Source of the DNA: a virus
Strand: one strand, 5' to 3'
DNA: 47,632 bases
IMG/VR virus record: IMGVR_UViG_3300034418_007362
Location: 1 to 47,632 of that record
Part shown: piece after piece, positions 38,608 through 47,632 of the stretch
Numbering within the stretch: the stretch's first letter is position 1
Layout: each line of letters opens with the position of its first letter
Notes under the pieces: generated by a model
The model's database searches: none
What the model saw: only the letters and a program-made list of their open reading frames with translations
What the model was told of the DNA's origin: nothing
Made by a program: the position numbers and the translations under genes

Positions 38608-41600
38608 TTATCCTGCAAAAAGACTATCAGATACATTATTTACTCCACCACCACCAGCAGAACTCGTAGACCTAATAGGAATTGGTTTTGTCTTTGTTAT
38701 AGTTCTCTCTGTAATTACTGGTTGAATTAGAACTCTAGTAGATTTTTTATCATAAGACATTTTTGTTTGAAGAGATCTGGAAATATTATTTTCATTCTTT
38801 TGAATAAGTCCACCACCCTGATAAGCAACGTGAACGTGATTCCAGTGTCCACTTGGTTCATTTACTTCGTGAAACAATTCTACCGGAGTTGCACCCTTAC
38901 TTGAATTAAATTCTGAAATTGCAGCAAGAATTTGAGTTTGGTCATCAGTTCCAGTATAACCGTTTTTTCTATATGCATTTGGACCAAAACCACCAATATC
39001 AAGTGCCCTTGCTCCTTGAGATTCATAGTGTAGAGAATTTGGGGCATGACCACTCTCTTTTGGCCAAGGTGGATGTTCTGGGTGTTGGTGTGTTCCAGAA
39101 CCCCAATCACCAAGACCCTTAAGGTCTAAGAATCTTCCAAGTTCACCAGCAAGTTTAGATCCATCACTTTTTGGTCTTGAAGAAGGATCTGCTGTCTGCA
39201 TATTAGGAGCAGAACTTTGCGGTTGCTGTTGTGCCATCTGTGCCTGTTGTGCTTCTTCTTTCCTAGCACCTACTGCAGAGTTAAAAGTTTGACGAAGACT
39301 TTCAGCACTCTTTACTGGTTGACCATAGAAACTCTTACCACCTTTCTCGGAGGATGGTAAAGAAGCAAATTCTCGAGCAAGTTTATCAAGAACATTTGTA
39401 CTTAACCCTTCTGCTGCCAAAAGTTCTGGAGTAACTCCTCTGAAACTAGCAATTCTATCCAAAATCATCTTATCTTGCATTTCTGGAGTGAATAAAGTGT
39501 CTCCAGAAAGTCCCATATTTCTTTGTATATCTCTCAATGTATCTGGCATAAACTGATATCTACCAGTCGCAGCAGATTCCCACCGACCACCTGTTGCATA
39601 TCCAACATTTTTACCATTGAGTTTACCACTCATCATCATGGCATGAACTTGGTCAATAGTTAATTCACCTTTTTCCAACTCTGGAACAACTTTTCCTCCA
39701 AAAATAGTTCCATAACTCTTTGTTGTTCCCTCTGCAAAAGATATTGTGTCCAGAAGTGCCATTTGCTCAGGTGTCCCTACACCAGCTCCGCCACTACTTC
39801 CTGTAAAGGAACCAGATGCACCGGGACTGGTAGGATTAGTTGGATTTTCATTGTTTGATTTGGGTTTAAATAGACCAAATAATTTATCAAATATACTTTC
39901 TTGTTTTTTCCCCTCCTCTTCTTCTACTGCCGTTAAATCTAATCTTTGCAATTCTGTCTTTAGGAAATTACCCATATTGATTGCCTTGGCAGAATTATCT
40001 AAAGATTCTACGTCTGATATAAAGTCAACTTCACCGCCAGTTTCCATTTTTGTTGCAACTTGTGCAAGTTCTCCAGGAGAGGAAGCAATGCCGTCTATAT
40101 TATCAAGAGTTGCAAAATTAATAAGATTTGCACCAATTGCATTAAATGTCCTGGAATCTGGTTTAATACCAAGTGCAATCCTAACAGCAGTTGCCATTGA
40201 CTCACCAACAATAGGAATTTTTCTGAATTCATTTCCCAATTTAGTAAGTGCAATAATACCTGAAGGTTTGTAGAGTGATTTTATCTTTTCTCCAGTTTTA
40301 CCACTACCCTTCAATGTAGCACCAACATCTTTAATAGAAAGTTCTGGAGATTTAATTGTTGGAATAATTTTATCAGATTTTAATTTCTTTTCTTTCTCTT
40401 CCGCAGTTAATCCAACAGTACCACCCTCTTCTTTCTTTTCTACTTCATTTTTCTTATCAAAATCAAATACATTAAATGTCAGCGCATCAGCAATACCACG
40501 TCCTACTCTCTGTGTTACTTTTGCTACATTGGTGACAGTATTAGTAACACCTTCGGTAATATTTTTTACTGCATCGGTTGAACCTTTCCAAACATCACCA
40601 AGTCCACTTGGCATACTATCAAAGAAAGATCCTGGGAACATTGATTTGCCCAGATGTGCTGTGAAGAATGGAAGTCCAAGACCAGGAATAAACATTGACA
40701 GGTCTGGGAATGCTGTCAACCTTCCATCTTCCATATAAGGTTGAAGGAAAGGAATCCATCCTAAAAGTTTACCAAGAGTTGTTTGAATTCCAAACCCCTT
40801 TGGAATTCCTATGCTTGGGAAGTTTCCTATAAATCTTGAGAAGATACCACCAATAAAGTCCTTGATGAACTGAACCGAACTACCAATCGCATTTATTGCA
40901 AAATTAAATATTGACTTTGCAACATTACCACCCATCTTTAGGAGATCCCAAAGAAGACCACCAGGATTTAAAAGGTAAGTTACAAATTTCAGTGCGCCGC
41001 CGCCTATAGTCTTGATAAGATTAAACAATCCACCAACTATAAACTTAATTGCACCCGCTCCGCCTTTCAATGCATCAAATAATAGTCCACCGGGATTTAG
41101 AAGGTAAGTTACAAATTTCAGTGTACCACCACCTATACTCTTGATAAGATTAAACAATCCACCAACTATAAACTTAATTGCACCCGCTCCGCCTTTCAAT
41201 GCATCAAATAATAGTCCACCGGGATTTAGAAGGTAACCAACAAACTTTAATAAACCGCCACCCACATTTTTCAGTAAGGTAAATAATCCTCCACCAAATA
41301 TCCAGTCAAAGATTGCCTTGGCACCTTTACCCACTCCAGTGAATATTCCCAGAATATCTTTTCCGAGTTTAGCACCAGCAGCTCCAATACCTCCACCAAA
41401 GAATAACGTTCCTAGTAAATCACCAACATACTCACCAATAAAACCACCAAGAATTGTTCCCACAACAGGAACAGGAATAAGTGATCCAAGAGCACCACCA
41501 AGAACAGTTCCGATTCCACTGAATATTGCTTTTCCAGGCGATTCTCCACTCATTAATGAGATAACCGCACTAATAATACCACCAATAACAGGAACTTTGA

Positions 41601-42708
41601 TAAACTTACCAATCTTTCCTAATGTTGCAAGTGCTTTGATTCCACCTTTTCCACCGATCTTATCAGCAACAGCAGTAGCACCTTTTCTGAAAGTATTTGT
41701 AACTCCAGACCTACCATACTTGCCGCCAAGACTCTTTACAGCATCCTTTCCAAATCTCTTTTCTGCAGCATCTCTTCCAAATCTATCAAAATATTTTCTT
41801 GCCGAACGAGAAGTAGTTGTTCTTTGTCTTCCCTTACCTCTACCAGAGATTGGTGTGGGTCCTTTACGACCTTTTCCAATACCAGTTTTTCTACCTTCAC
41901 CAAAGTCTGGACCATCTCCTGCACGAGCAGCAGCTAGACCAGCAACAATTGCTAAGTTTGCAAAAAGAGTAAATGCGCCACTGAACTTATCAAAAACCTT
42001 AGCAGCATCTTCGCCACCAATATTCTTAATAAACCCTGCGGTTGCATCATATGCCTTGTATCCCCAGTCAATGAATGTTACAAGACCGTTCAGTATAACA
42101 CCAGCAAAATCAGTAATAAAGTTTACTACAGGAGCGATGAATTTTGCTAACTCAATTAATTTTGGTAATAGTGGAATAAGTCTAACTGCAATAAATCCCA
42201 GTACGATAGATGTTAGATAATTCTTAATACCTTCAAATATATTACTAAAAGGTGCTTTTACTTTTTCTTTTGCCTTTCCAAGTATTCCACTACTGCCACC
42301 CTTTTCATACCCCTCTTCCTTTTTACTTCTTCTTGCATTTTCTCTTGATTTTCTTAACTTTGCTGCTTCTTTCTTTCTTTGTGCAAAAGAACTTTTAAGA
42401 AGTTTGTCTATTTCAAGAGTTTTGTTCTTGATATACTCTACATCTTCTTCGAGAGTACTCTTTCCAGATACAGGAGTAGATTGTGGTTCAGTCGTTGATT
42501 GACTATCAGAAACGTTAATCGTTGCAGGAATGAGAGTTGTTGATGGACGAACAATAATTGCAGATGGTTCGTTATCTTCAACCCGAGTTTCTTTATTTTT
42601 CTTTCCTTTTATTCCTAATAATTTACGACCAACATTAGCAGTTCTAGCAAGTCTAGAACCTCCACTAAGTAATTTTGATCCGCCTGATAGTATTGCTGGT
42701 AATGCCAT
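38608..42708 (-). CDS. Giant tail protein with muramidase-like and M15-like peptidase domains (1366 aa)
   Basis: A 1366-aa protein. Residues about 85-135 are a charged coiled coil. Hydrophobic segments follow at about 155-225 (IKNYLTSIVLGFIAVRLIPL) and, with Gly-rich repeats, at about 370-620, like a tape-measure or pore-forming part. Residues about 985-1145 are lysozyme-like: LLDTISFAEGT with the catalytic Glu and SAATGRYQFMPDTL. Residues about 1195-1300 carry an M15-type zinc peptidase pattern: SLHYESQGARALDIGG and HWNHVHVAY. Together these could cut both glycan and peptide bonds of the cell wall during injection. It is a paralogue of the upstream giant gene. Confidence 0.65.
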   Translation of the reverse strand: MALPAILSGGSKLLSGGSRLARTANVGRKLLGIKGKKNKETRVEDNEPSAIIVRPSTTLIPATINVSDSQSTTEPQSTPVSGKSTLEEDVEYIKNKTLEIDKLLKSSFAQRKKEAAKLRKSRENARRSKKEEGYEKGGSSGILGKAKEKVKAPFSNIFEGIKNYLTSIVLGFIAVRLIPLLPKLIELAKFIAPVVNFITDFAGVILNGLVTFIDWGYKAYDATAGFIKNIGGEDAAKVFDKFSGAFTLFANLAIVAGLAAARAGDGPDFGEGRKTGIGKGRKGPTPISGRGKGRQRTTTSRSARKYFDRFGRDAAEKRFGKDAVKSLGGKYGRSGVTNTFRKGATAVADKIGGKGGIKALATLGKIGKFIKVPVIGGIISAVISLMSGESPGKAIFSGIGTVLGGALGSLIPVPVVGTILGGFIGEYVGDLLGTLFFGGGIGAAGAKLGKDILGIFTGVGKGAKAIFDWIFGGGLFTLLKNVGGGLLKFVGYLLNPGGLLFDALKGGAGAIKFIVGGLFNLIKSIGGGTLKFVTYLLNPGGLLFDALKGGAGAIKFIVGGLFNLIKTIGGGALKFVTYLLNPGGLLWDLLKMGGNVAKSIFNFAINAIGSSVQFIKDFIGGIFSRFIGNFPSIGIPKGFGIQTTLGKLLGWIPFLQPYMEDGRLTAFPDLSMFIPGLGLPFFTAHLGKSMFPGSFFDSMPSGLGDVWKGSTDAVKNITEGVTNTVTNVAKVTQRVGRGIADALTFNVFDFDKKNEVEKKEEGGTVGLTAEEKEKKLKSDKIIPTIKSPELSIKDVGATLKGSGKTGEKIKSLYKPSGIIALTKLGNEFRKIPIVGESMATAVRIALGIKPDSRTFNAIGANLINFATLDNIDGIASSPGELAQVATKMETGGEVDFISDVESLDNSAKAINMGNFLKTELQRLDLTAVEEEEGKKQESIFDKLFGLFKPKSNNENPTNPTSPGASGSFTGSSGGAGVGTPEQMALLDTISFAEGTTKSYGTIFGGKVVPELEKGELTIDQVHAMMMSGKLNGKNVGYATGGRWESAATGRYQFMPDTLRDIQRNMGLSGDTLFTPEMQDKMILDRIASFRGVTPELLAAEGLSTNVLDKLAREFASLPSSEKGGKSFYGQPVKSAESLRQTFNSAVGARKEEAQQAQMAQQQPQSSAPNMQTADPSSRPKSDGSKLAGELGRFLDLKGLGDWGSGTHQHPEHPPWPKESGHAPNSLHYESQGARALDIGGFGPNAYRKNGYTGTDDQTQILAAISEFNSSKGATPVELFHEVNEPSGHWNHVHVAYQGGGLIQKNENNISRSLQTKMSYDKKSTRVLIQPVITERTITKTKPIPIRSTSSAGGGGVNNVSDSLFAG
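40962..41250 (-). repeat. 129-bp tandem repeat, about 2.3 copies
   Basis: Repeat starts at 40962, 41091 and 41220 give a constant 129-bp period (43 codons: LLFDALKGGAGAIKFIVGGL...KFVTYLLNPGG). The two inner units are almost identical in DNA, pointing to a recent duplication within the hydrophobic part of the giant tail protein. Copy number could alter the length of a membrane-active or tape-measure region. Confidence 0.85.
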
Positions 42709-42711
42709 TTT

Positions 42712-45700
42712 TTAAACTAGTCCGTACATAATTCTTGCTTGTCTTCTTGCAGCATTATCAGAGATTGTTACACCTGGAATATCAGATCCACGTCCTCCCC
42801 CTTGATCACTACCACCACCAGAGGATTGTATAATTGCTGGGAGAGTATCAATCATTGACATATCATCCATTACTGGTTGCTCAACTGCCAATGATGGTTT
42901 TGATATCGCACCAAGTTTTGCTGCGGTGGAGTTGCTATCTGTTCTAGCAACTAAAGAATCAAGTGCTCTAGGACCACCAAGTCTCATTACAGTATCAAAA
43001 GGCAATACATACTCACCAGGTTGTGCCTTAATGAGTTGCCTATCAGCAGTTGCACCTTCTATATCTATCCCAGAATTTTCTTTGACTTCTCCAATTTGGA
43101 ATGGATTCTTCATTCCAGACAAGTCCATTCTTGGTATATTCAAATTTAAATCTTTTCCAGAATTTTCTTTGACTTCTCCAATTTGGAATGGATTCTTCAT
43201 TCCAGACAAGTCCATTCTTGGTATATTCAAATTTAAATCTTTTCCAAGAGGAGATATAGATTTATTTTTTGCATTTCCATATAATTTTGCTGTTACTGCC
43301 GCAACTTGACCTAATCTTTGAACTTCATCTTCAGGAATTCCTTCTGCTCTTGCTTTTTCTTTTGCTGCTTTTGCTGCTGCAAACACGAGAGGGAATGAGG
43401 CACCCGTCTTTGTAGGATCAAGGAAACTATTCAGCGTCTTAATATCCATTTTTTCAATTTCTGCAACAGTTGGTTTTTTAGCATCTTCAGTTTTTTTCTT
43501 GACATCTCCACCTGGAACTAAGCTTTCTGTTGGAGATGACGTAACTTTTGACCCTACTTGAGCAAGAGATGAAGACTGAGGTGAAGATGATTTTTCTTCT
43601 TTTTTCATCGGAGTATCTTTGGCACCTCTAGTTGCCATCATTGCTGCTTTAACTTCTTCCACCGTATGCAATGCTCTATTTCCACTTCCATAATAACTAT
43701 TTCCCGTATTTGGGTCTGGTAAGGAAGCCCACTCTCTTGCCATTTCTAGCATTGCGCCATTCAAATCGTCGTGCTTTCCAGTTAGATATTCATATGCATA
43801 TGGTCTTTTATATTGAATCAATGAAATGCCAAGCTTATCTTGATTTGCTTCATTAAACTTATCATCCTTACTTAAACCTGAAGCCTTTAATGCAAACTTC
43901 ATCGTTTCTGGAATGATTTGGTATCTACCAGCAGCAAATAATCTACCAGACGCTTGATTTTCCATAACTTCTCCAATGGTCATGTCTGGAAGATTCTTTC
44001 CTAAGATTGATGATGAATTATTAGTACTTCCGACAATTCTTCCTCCCCTGGTTCCTTGATTCATAGAATTGTAACCACCTTCACCTTTGGATATAAAATC
44101 TAATAATGGACCAAATTTGCCTCCGCCAGACCCACCACCCGATCCACTGCTAGATCCTCCAGTAGTGGCACTGGCACTTCCAGTGGCACCAGAAGAAGAT
44201 GAACTTGGAACTAAACTTTCCGTGGGTGTTGAAGTAACCTTTGATCCTGTTTGTGCATTTGAAGCACCACCACCTAGTTTTGGTTTTGAAGAAATTTTAG
44301 GTTTAGATGGTGCAGGTGTAGGTGTAGGTATAGAAGAAGTAATGGGGGCAATTGGTTGTACCGTTTGAATTGGAATCGCCTGCCTTGCATCTCCAACTTT
44401 ACCAGCACTAGAACTTGAAGATGTTGATGATACCACATTATCAGAACTTTTTTGTCCAGGAATGCAATTAATAATCTCACATACTCTTTTAACACAAGTA
44501 TCAATAATATAATTGATTGTTTCTTGTGGAATTTGAATGGTATCTTGAGTTTCTTTGTTTGATTTATCCAACCCAAATATGGATCCCAGTCTTCCTATAA
44601 GTTTACCAAAAAATCCTTTTTGTTCTGGTTTGTCATCATCCATACTAGATGCATTTGTTTTTGCTCCGGGAACAATTTGAGTTTTTGGAGCAATTGATGT
44701 TGTTTTTTCAATTTCTTTTTCTTGATATTCTGGTGATGATGTTCTTATATTTTCCCCAGAAGATTCTTTATTAAGATCAGTTTCTCTTTCATCCAATAGT
44801 CTTTTATTTTCTACATTAGATGCACTATCTCCTTCCTTTTTATAATCTTCGCTTGGTTTGCCACCACCAACCATACCACCAGAAGAGAAAGCAGGAAGAA
44901 CATGTCCTCCGCCAGATGCTGCTTGAACCTTTGCAGTCTTTGGTTTGTTTGCACCAGGACCACCAAATAATCTGTTGAGTCCTAGGAAGTGATCTGCACC
45001 AACAGCATTTACAGTTTCTCGATTAACAACAATCTCACCAGGACGTGCAGCAATCATCTGTGTATCAGGACCTGCTCCACTTATCTTCTCACCAGTTCCA
45101 CTACTAATAGTATCAAAGTAGTTTGGACCCATAGCAGTTGCTGCTTCCTTGTTGATGACGACATCTCCAGGTCTTGCAGAAATTAATTGAGTATCAACAC
45201 CAGCACCTTTAACATCAGTTCCACTATTTCCAGTAATATCCCTTGCAGGATCCTTACCAAAATTCATAATATTATCCATACCAAATGCACCCATCTTGAT
45301 AAGAGGATTCATCATTAAGGTATCGGTAATACCTTTATTATCCATAAATCCCTTAATGCCACTAAACATCTTCATGTTTTTGTTTAGCAGTCCACTTGCA
45401 ATTTGCATTCCAGGTTGATTTGCAAGGTAACCACTGATACCCTTTTCATCTAGGAATCCTTTAACATTACCATAAAGACCGCCAGCTGCATCCATTGCAG
45501 TATTACCGAGTCCCTTTTCTTTAATATTTCCTAATACTTCTTCTCCTTTTCCAAGTCCAAAGGCACCCATCTTAGCAAGAGGATGCATCATTGCAACATC
45601 TTTTATAGTGCCACCCAACCCCTTTTCTTTGACTGATGAACCAAAGGACATAGCACCTTTAATTGCCATTCCACTTGGCGTCATACCAAGAAGATTTAAT

Positions 45701-47632
45701 AAAGGATTATCTTTTTTCTTATCTCCTTGCTGTGATTGTTGTACCTTCTGCTCTTTTGGTAAATTTGAATCATCACCTTTAAATGGAACTAAACCACCAG
45801 CAGCAAATCCAAGCATATCTCCACTGATTGGAGCACCTGTTGTTCCACCAAAATCTTGAGTATCTTCTAGTTGCGTCTTTCCTTCCTTTGCTCTCTCTGG
45901 ATCATTTGATGGTGTTTCCGACTGCATCATACCACCAATAGCAGCACCACCAATAATCGCAGTTGCTGCGGCAGCAATCGGATTCTTTCGAATAACCTTG
46001 TATAGTTTTGGTATTGCAAACTTAAGAAGTCTCGCAGTCATCTTAGTGACCGAGAAAACCATACTAGAAATAAATCTACCTAAAGAGTTACCAAAGAGCA
46101 AATATGCACCAATAAGTGCAGGCCAGAAATCTTTTAGGAATCTACCAATACTTTCAACCTTAGACTTATTATCTGGATCACTGAACCAGTTTATCAATTT
46201 AGTAATTGCTCTTCCCAACAGAATAGCAGTCAAATAATTTATGATTCCATCCAGAATATTGCTGAATGGTTTTACTGTTTTTTCAAATGCTTTTTTGAAC
46301 TTTTTATCTTTCTTTGCTTCATATCTGTCTTCTTTCTTACTACGTTTCTGATTTTCAAAAGACTTTCTTTCTTTCTCTACTTGTTTTCCAAGGAACTTGT
46401 TTTGCTCAGTGAGAGTTTTAAAGATAGAATCAACAGTCTTACGAATAATACTTACATTCTTTTCAAGACTACTGTTGACTTTTTTCTCCTTCTTTTTGGA
46501 GTCTTTTGCAACTTTTTCCTTCTGAGTATCAGTTTTTGATTCCGGTTCTGGTTCTACGTTTTGCTTCTGTTCCTCGGGTTTTCTGATAGTAAGAGATGAA
46601 ACTTCCGTTCCAGGAAGCATCCTAGTACTTGGAATAGACGAAGGTGGAGCACCTGACCCACCATTACTTCCAGAACCACCACCAGTCTGAGTTTTTGGTT
46701 TTTCATCTACACCTAAGAAGTTATATACAAAGTTCTTAAATGCAACCTTATTACTTCTAATCTTAAATGCTTTCTTTCTTTGTTCTGGTGTTAATTTCTC
46801 ACCACCAATCGTCCCATCTTCTGTAATTTCTTGACGAATCTCATCAAGATTTTCATCTATATTTTCTTCATTATAATTTACTTGTCCACCAGAAGCAAAA
46901 GAACTTATAAAGTTAATAAATCCACCACCAGATGCTGCTTGTACTTTTGCCTCTTTGGGTTTATTGGAATCAGAACCACCAAATACTTTATTGAGATTTA
47001 AGAAATAATCTGCTCCAACTGAATTAACAGTTTCTTTGTTGATTACAACTTCACCTGGTTGAGCAGCAATGAGTTGAGTATCAACACCTGCACCCGTAAT
47101 GTCCTTACCACTCTCTGTTGTTATTTTACCACCAGAGAAGAATTGCTTTAAATTGATTTTTAAAGAACGATTCTTTGAACTAGAGACACCAGAAGCACCA
47201 TTTACTCCAGATATACCATCTATGCCAGATGCACCAGAGATACCCGAAGTACCATCCACACCAGAGATACCTGAAGTACCATCTACACCAGAGATACCTG
47301 AAATACCATCCACACCAGAAGTGCCAGGAGCACCTAGAAGATCAGAAATACTATAAACACCATCTATAACATCAACACCTGAGGCACCATCTATACCGGA
47401 TGCACCATCTATACCATCAACACCTGAGACACCTGAAGTACCATCAACACCAGAAACACCTGAAGTACCAGAAACACCTGAAGTACCATCAACACCTGAA
47501 ACACCTGAAGTACCAGATATACCATCAACACCAGAAGTACCATCAACACCAGAGGCACCAGGAAGACCTAGAGACTTGATAAAACCAGAAGTACCATCAA
47601 CACCCGAAGTACCAGGAAGACCTAGAGACTTG
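42712..47632 (-). CDS. Giant tail protein with collagen-like N-terminus and muramidase-like domain (partial, >1640 aa)
   Basis: The frame is open to the window edge, so the true start lies outside; a GTG at 47313 is inside the repeat and is unlikely to be the start. Up to 47165 it encodes Gly-X-Y repeats ([12 protein letters not shown]). At least four copies of a tape-measure-like motif follow ([20 protein letters not shown]). A coiled coil leads into [18 protein letters not shown] and other hydrophobic segments. A lysozyme-like domain lies around 44130-43630 ([32 protein letters not shown]). Shared segments make it a paralogue of the 1366-aa protein. It is likely a tape-measure- or tail-tip-associated protein that digests peptidoglycan on entry. 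Confidence 0.65.
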   Translation of the reverse strand, partial: KSLGLPGTSGVDGTSGFIKSLGLPGASGVDGTSGVDGISGTSGVSGVDGTSGVSGTSGVSGVDGTSGVSGVDGIDGASGIDGASGVDVIDGVYSISDLLGAPGTSGVDGISGISGVDGTSGISGVDGTSGISGASGIDGISGVNGASGVSSSKNRSLKINLKQFFSGGKITTESGKDITGAGVDTQLIAAQPGEVVINKETVNSVGADYFLNLNKVFGGSDSNKPKEAKVQAASGGGFINFISSFASGGQVNYNEENIDENLDEIRQEITEDGTIGGEKLTPEQRKKAFKIRSNKVAFKNFVYNFLGVDEKPKTQTGGGSGSNGGSGAPPSSIPSTRMLPGTEVSSLTIRKPEEQKQNVEPEPESKTDTQKEKVAKDSKKKEKKVNSSLEKNVSIIRKTVDSIFKTLTEQNKFLGKQVEKERKSFENQKRSKKEDRYEAKKDKKFKKAFEKTVKPFSNILDGIINYLTAILLGRAITKLINWFSDPDNKSKVESIGRFLKDFWPALIGAYLLFGNSLGRFISSMVFSVTKMTARLLKFAIPKLYKVIRKNPIAAAATAIIGGAAIGGMMQSETPSNDPERAKEGKTQLEDTQDFGGTTGAPISGDMLGFAAGGLVPFKGDDSNLPKEQKVQQSQQGDKKKDNPLLNLLGMTPSGMAIKGAMSFGSSVKEKGLGGTIKDVAMMHPLAKMGAFGLGKGEEVLGNIKEKGLGNTAMDAAGGLYGNVKGFLDEKGISGYLANQPGMQIASGLLNKNMKMFSGIKGFMDNKGITDTLMMNPLIKMGAFGMDNIMNFGKDPARDITGNSGTDVKGAGVDTQLISARPGDVVINKEAATAMGPNYFDTISSGTGEKISGAGPDTQMIAARPGEIVVNRETVNAVGADHFLGLNRLFGGPGANKPKTAKVQAASGGGHVLPAFSSGGMVGGGKPSEDYKKEGDSASNVENKRLLDERETDLNKESSGENIRTSSPEYQEKEIEKTTSIAPKTQIVPGAKTNASSMDDDKPEQKGFFGKLIGRLGSIFGLDKSNKETQDTIQIPQETINYIIDTCVKRVCEIINCIPGQKSSDNVVSSTSSSSSAGKVGDARQAIPIQTVQPIAPITSSIPTPTPAPSKPKISSKPKLGGGASNAQTGSKVTSTPTESLVPSSSSSGATGSASATTGGSSSGSGGGSGGGKFGPLLDFISKGEGGYNSMNQGTRGGRIVGSTNNSSSILGKNLPDMTIGEVMENQASGRLFAAGRYQIIPETMKFALKASGLSKDDKFNEANQDKLGISLIQYKRPYAYEYLTGKHDDLNGAMLEMAREWASLPDPNTGNSYYGSGNRALHTVEEVKAAMMATRGAKDTPMKKEEKSSSPQSSSLAQVGSKVTSSPTESLVPGGDVKKKTEDAKKPTVAEIEKMDIKTLNSFLDPTKTGASFPLVFAAAKAAKEKARAEGIPEDEVQRLGQVAAVTAKLYGNAKNKSISPLGKDLNLNIPRMDLSGMKNPFQIGEVKENSGKDLNLNIPRMDLSGMKNPFQIGEVKENSGIDIEGATADRQLIKAQPGEYVLPFDTVMRLGGPRALDSLVARTDSNSTAAKLGAISKPSLAVEQPVMDDMSMIDTLPAIIQSSGGGSDQGGGRGSDIPGVTISDNAARRQARIMYGLV
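43071..43244 (-). repeat. 87-bp perfect tandem duplication
   Basis: Two identical 87-bp units (CAGAATTTTC starts at 43071 and 43158) encode [20 protein letters not shown] plus QIGEVKENS twice. Perfect identity indicates a very recent event, or, in an assembled contig, a possible artefact. Confidence 0.85.
47165..47632 (-). repeat. Collagen-like Gly-X-Y repeat region
   Basis: Glycine occurs at every third residue for most of about 150 codons, with X-Y pairs TS, VD, IS, AS, ID and few prolines. One break ([17 protein letters not shown]) interrupts the run near 47340-47375. Near the edge a 54-bp unit ([15 protein letters not shown]) is repeated. Such repeats form trimeric stalks in phage tail proteins. 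Confidence 0.85.

Noticed and set aside
42712-47313. GTG at 47313 as start of the giant protein
   Set aside because: The frame continues upstream to the window edge with the same Gly-X-Y repeat, so the gene begins outside the window.

Overview
The window looks like part of the genome of a T4-like myovirus that infects marine cyanobacteria (Synechococcus or Prochlorococcus). Four things suggest this. Late promoters of the T4/cyanophage type (NATAAATA) precede the structural genes. There is a CP12-like auxiliary metabolic gene. Very large repeat-rich virion proteins have the style of cyanophage tails, and two tRNA genes and free-standing homing endonucleases are present. Every gene I can support is on the minus strand, so transcription runs from high to low coordinates; plus-strand open frames are shadows, mostly of repetitive proteins. 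Family names rest on recognised motifs, since no searches could be run.

Right part (47632 to about 29000): a tightly packed late operon for the tail tip and baseplate. It begins with a giant protein that enters from outside the window (collagen-like N-terminus, muramidase-like domain), followed by a second giant paralogue (muramidase-like plus M15-like peptidase domains), a probable hub protein, a CP12-like protein, a gp5/VgrG-type OB-fold spike protein expanded by Gly-Gly-Thr repeats, a beta-helical spike-like protein, three tandem paralogous structural proteins and a small repeat protein. Next comes a short accessory stretch (about 26.5-29 kb) with two tRNAs (Leu-UAG, Thr-UGU), an HNH endonuclease, a secreted glycine-zipper protein and very small genes.

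Middle part (26455 to 10445): a fibre/adhesin block. Three long repetitive virion proteins (1625, 610 and 1530 aa) are followed by two right-handed beta-helix fibre proteins that share N- and C-terminal modules and flank two paralogous 88-aa proteins. Most of these genes have their own TATAAATA-like promoter.

Left part (10400 to 1): an early/accessory region of small genes around an SF2 helicase, an HNH and a GIY-YIG endonuclease, and a DNA-modification cluster. The cluster holds an EcoRI-like restriction endonuclease split by a frameshift in an A5 tract, a ParB-like (DGQH) protein overlapping a D12-class adenine methyltransferase by ATGA, and, 3 kb away, a stand-alone winged helix like the DpnI C-terminal domain. 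A repeated promoter-leader module (a TATA-like box followed by AGAGTCAAA) drives several of these genes. The GIY-YIG gene has a late promoter inside the loop of a hairpin that would cover its start site, a T4-style temporal translation switch.
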